From Mesotaenium endlicherianum (lineage: Eukaryota > Streptophyta > Zygnematophyceae > Zygnematales > Mesotaeniaceae), in assembly GCA_009602735.1 (NCBI GenBank), contig WELA01010568.1, positions 23,657 to 87,656 on the forward strand: 64,000 bases of DNA, given 5' to 3'. Every line of letters starts with the position of its first letter. Position 1 is the first letter of the stretch. The notes below the pieces were generated by a model. It searched no databases. It worked only from the letters and a program-made list of their open reading frames with translations, and was not told the DNA's origin. Positions 60,701 to 64,000 of this stretch are shown in pieces. Both the position numbers and the translations under genes were made by a program.

Positions 60701-63700
60701 CATCAAATGTCTGCACTCACCACACACAAGAGAGGCAGCCATTCATGACTGCAGCCCAATGGCAAACATCTCCTCCTTTATTGCATTGCCTCTGTCAACT
60801 GCTGCACTTAGCTCTGAGCAGGGCCTGAGAGTACCTCCAAGCACACAGGGGCCGCACAGAACTGCTTCTATTATACTGTTCATTTGGCTGTGGACACTGC
60901 AAGAATATTTTTTTCATTTAAAACATGACAATGCCGCTGCCGAAGATAACGGCCGCAAAAGCATCCCCAAGCTCAGAGCTATTTGTGTGCTTGCGGAATG
61001 ATGCAAACGACAGAGGTCTATGCAGGCACAGTAGGATTACAGACTGTTGCAATAAAGATCACTGGCTTGCTGTAGCGTGGCATACCCGGAACATACACAA
61101 ATACCACCTCCTCCCAACCCCCCCTCCCCCAACGCACCCCTCCCTCCCTCACTTCCCAGCTCTCGTCCTTCCAATCACATGGAGGATACCAAGTGTAGTA
61201 GGCTGCAGCATTGTGTTCATATGCCTCTTGAAGACGCCTACCTGGCAGCGGGATATGAAGTGGAGAGCTTTGCAGTAGTCGAATCCACCCCAGTCCTCCA
61301 GCATGTACGATATAGCAGCTGTTGCGTGAAGGGGTAAAAGAAAGGGACAAAAAAGGAAAAGTAAGAAGAAGAAGAATAAGAATAAGAAGAAGAAGAGGAG
61401 AGCCAAGGAAAGAGTCTAAGTGTCAGAGTGCGAGGAGGAGAAGGAGGAGGAGGAGGAGGAGGGAACTTGAACAGCAACTGCAGACGTGTGGTAGAAACTT
61501 ACACGAATAGCATAGGGAGCGTCCATCGGCCCAGATAGCAGAAGGAGCAGGATGACACGATCCCCACAGAGACTCAGATACGGAATTGAAGAGTCATCAT
61601 GTGGGGCACACGCTCCAAGTGCGAGTTTGCTCAGGTGTATCTATCTGCCTGTTGGGTGTCCAGCATACACGTCCTCCCAATGGGGATAAAGGTGCAGGTG
61701 TCAGCAGCAAAGAGAAGCAGAGGGTTGCATCGCGTCCATTCCCCCAAAAGGGATCCGGGCAGGCACAGGTGTCAGCGACAAAGAGGGGCGGAGGGGGAGC
61801 ATGGTACCAGCGCAGAAGACAAAGCGCATGTCAGCCTCCATGGAGACAGACGCGGGCGAGAAGCTGGCACCACCACCAGGGAAGCACACCAAGCACACAT
61901 AGCTGATGCACACGTTGGGTCAGATGGAAAGGGACCCTGATGCAGAGCCAGAAATGGAAGCACCCGGCCAAATGGAGCACCCGAGCGAGGATGACGTGGC
62001 AAGGAGATACGTTCCGATGCGCAATGCGGGCCTGCTGATTGCACGAGGGCATGCCAGCAAGGCAGTTTGCAACCATGCATTTTTCAACGAGCATGGTCCT
62101 GCTCTGGCCAGAACCTCAGGCATACGTGTGCGCCACACTTTGTGCAAGTGCAGCGCTGGTGAGGTGTAGTGGTGCCTCCTTGGTGGACAAAAAAGGACGC
62201 TGCCAGAGCAGATCCTTGGTGATGCATTGCCTATGCTAACGTGCCAGGTGTCTGGCCTTTGATACTTTTGCATAAGCACATACATGCCTCGGGCACCTTG
62301 CCTCGTTGGCCATTACCCCGTAACGACGAGCACTGTAATTGTGTAGGGTGCACTGAAAGATGGAGTTTTAGCTAGTGAGCTGATCCACACGTTGAGCAGG
62401 AGTGTAGTGCCGGCTCTGTCCTTGAAAATCAGCAGACGCGTCACACGTCACACGAGCCATGAGGCAGCCACTCAGGCACGAGGCAAACAGAGGGGTGCAG
62501 CTGACCTGCCATCTGGCAGCTGCAGGCTCCGCATGGTCTGCAGCAGCGGTCCCTTATGCACTCTGGAGAAGTCATCTCCAAGGACCCTGAGCGCAGCCAG
62601 GGCTGAGAAAGTTGCTGCCAAGTGGCCGGAATCCACAGGGGTTGCGGGGGCCTGCACACCCAAGCAGCCAGTACAACACCATGCCGGCACTCCAAGAGCT
62701 AAGGGCAAGCGATGCAAGCATTAAGGACGCCTCCTTCAGGTCTGTACATCAGCTCAACACGCCAGAATATGGTACTATATGTGACCAGATGTGGGTGCAA
62801 ATCTGACTATGCTGAACACAGTGTAACATCGTACAGTTATATTCAATAGATCACACTCCAAGAAAAGAAAGTGGGGTGAAGACGAACCCCGCCTAAAGTG
62901 AATGGAGCGCCACCAGAAGGGGATCCTCGGAAGCCATACCCTACGCTTGCATCATCTGCCAACCAAAGCGTCAGAGCAGAGACCTCCGGAAATGAGCAGC
63001 TGAGGCTTATGCAGCGGACACGCAATTAACAACGTTGAGTAGGTAGTCATACTGTGAGGATGTAGCATTCGATTCTGGCCCGGCATGTCTTGTGCTTTGA
63101 TCCGAGAGTAATATGGTGGCACAGAAAGCGCCTCATGTGCCTCGTACAGAAGCTGATTCGATGCCATGGCACCAAGAATCTCAATCCATATATTGCAAAT
63201 TCGATGCCTCTCTCGTTGCATAGAAAGGAGGTCTTAAGCCATATCGTGTGAAGGTTTGCTGGGGCGCCAGAAGTGTGTGTGGATGCAACCTTTTCGCCCT
63301 TGTCAAAAGCATAAATGCCAGATGTCGAAGCTATACCTTACCAAGGGAGCTAGGAAGCACTTGTAAGGAGTATATCCAGTCCACTACCTGACCCTTGTCA
63401 ACCTGGCCAAAGGAAAGTGCATTACAGACGTTTCAAAGTGAGGCCAAGACATTGTCTCTGCCCCAGGTGCATCCCTACGAAATTTGACATGCAGCTTGAA
63501 GATGGCCAAGCTACTAGATGCTTTATGTCCAATTAGCAGGCAAAATTTCACTGTTCCCTCTTCCTCCTTGACTGGCTCTGAGCATGAAGACTTCTTAGTA
63601 GCGAGGATCCAGCAATACCGTCTGAAGCCCCTGCAAGGAAAGCTGTGTACCTGGTCAAGCTTGTCGAGGATGTCTAGACCAGCCACTGCAAAGTAAGCGA

Positions 63701-63848
63701 GCGTCATCCGATTGCTCTCGTGTCCGGCATAATGACTTGGTAACCCGTTGAGAACATGGATCATGTAACACACATGAAGATCCTTGAAAAACTCTACATT
63801 ATCACTGTCTGAGACATCCTCTAAGAATTTATCCCCTGACTCGCTCAT
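57779..63848 (-). CDS. PGGT1B: Protein geranylgeranyltransferase type I beta subunit, 11 exons
   Basis: With the shared alpha subunit it attaches geranylgeranyl to CaaX proteins such as Rho-type GTPases, in the cytosol. Minus-strand exons, all phase-consistent: 63848-63651, 63209-63173 (weaker), 62940-62888 (or from 62955), 62651-62506, 61863-61808, 61318-61242, 60710-60665, 60278-60121, 59523-59453, 59073-58986, 57997-57779. The product is about 382 residues, close to the 377 of the human subunit. Motifs in order: NRMTLAYFAVAGLDILDKLD, YGFRGSPSGGAPF, DSGHLAATFSALAALRVLGD, EADMRFVFC, ISYMLEDWGGFD, GGFGLNPGLESHGG, STYCAVATLKLMG, GGFHGRCNKPSDACYGFW, IGATLEML, and GGFSKWPNSYPDVLHSFYGL. Asp and Cys of SDAC and His of VLHSFYG correspond to the zinc ligands, so activity is likely. 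GLNPGLESHGG and the NKPSDACYGFW context favour GGTase-I over farnesyltransferase or Rab GGTase. Exon 8 carries an extra Pro/Ser/Arg-rich loop. Confidence 0.93.
58735..58795. repeat. CA microsatellite in an intron
   Basis: A (CA)n/(CGCA)n tract lies in the last intron of the prenyltransferase gene. Confidence 0.85.
61335..61475. repeat. GAA/GAG purine-rich repeat in an intron
   Basis: A long imperfect AAG/GAA and GAG triplet run; on the transcribed minus strand it is pyrimidine-rich and lies just upstream of the AAISYML exon of the prenyltransferase gene. Confidence 0.85.
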
Positions 63849-64000
63849 CGTCCAGACTAATGGAGGTCATCCTTCACATGCTTTATGAAGCAGAAGCTTT
63901 GAATGAACGTAAAGGATCGCATTGGCAATTTGCATGCTCGCGAGTACTCTATATCGGATGTGATACTTGGGAGTGGTCTTAAGCAACTCTACTCAGAAAA
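63849..64000. other. Upstream flank of the prenyltransferase gene
   Basis: This short stretch lies 5' of the first Met codon of the prenyltransferase. It probably holds 5' untranslated and promoter sequence. No specific motif is recognised. Confidence 0.35.

Noticed and set aside
1-64000. tRNA, rRNA or other structured RNA genes
   Set aside because: None was recognised by reading; a tRNAscan or Infernal run would be needed to exclude small ones.

Overview
The window looks like nuclear DNA of a green alga, most likely a chlorophyte; I cannot name the genus. The reasons are GC-rich genes with many short introns, long GT/GC microsatellites inside introns, a plant-type AP2/ERF transcription factor with long Ala/Gly/Pro-rich tracts, and algal retroelements. 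No prokaryotic operon structure is seen.

Three host genes are supported. (1) 3135-12334 (+): a membrane metallophosphoesterase of the MPPE1/PGAP5-Cdc1 family. It is rebuilt here from 13 exons whose phases all agree, and its catalytic motifs are partly degenerate. (2) 17343-13969 (-): a large single-AP2/ERF-domain protein with an intron inside the AP2 domain. (3) 63848-57779 (-): the beta subunit of protein geranylgeranyltransferase type I, 11 exons, about 382 residues, with its zinc ligands in place.

Between the host arms, about 20.6-55.3 kb is a nest of retroelements. Element A (+) is a broken DIRS-like tyrosine-recombinase retroelement. Element B (-) is a broken, GC-rich Ty3/gypsy-like element with a cytosine-5 DNA methyltransferase between protease and reverse transcriptase, and a PHD finger at the end of its integrase. 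Element C (-) is a second, diverged relative of B with gag, protease and methyltransferase parts. It has been hit twice by one family of chromodomain Ty3/gypsy elements: old copy D (39041-45011) lies inside the methyltransferase region, and young copy F (48568-55262) lies in the leader. F looks whole. D and F each have 5-bp target duplications, a tRNA-Met-type primer site and about 503-bp LTRs.

The most unusual observations are: retroelements that pair a DNA methyltransferase with a PHD chromatin reader; a strongly over-represented palindrome, GCCANNTGGC, found in exons, introns and flanks of the host genes (18 exact copies); and a metallophosphoesterase that stays open across 13 exons although two of its metal-site motifs are altered. 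The stretches 1-3134, 12335-13968, 17344-20600 and 55263-57778 hold no gene I can recognise.
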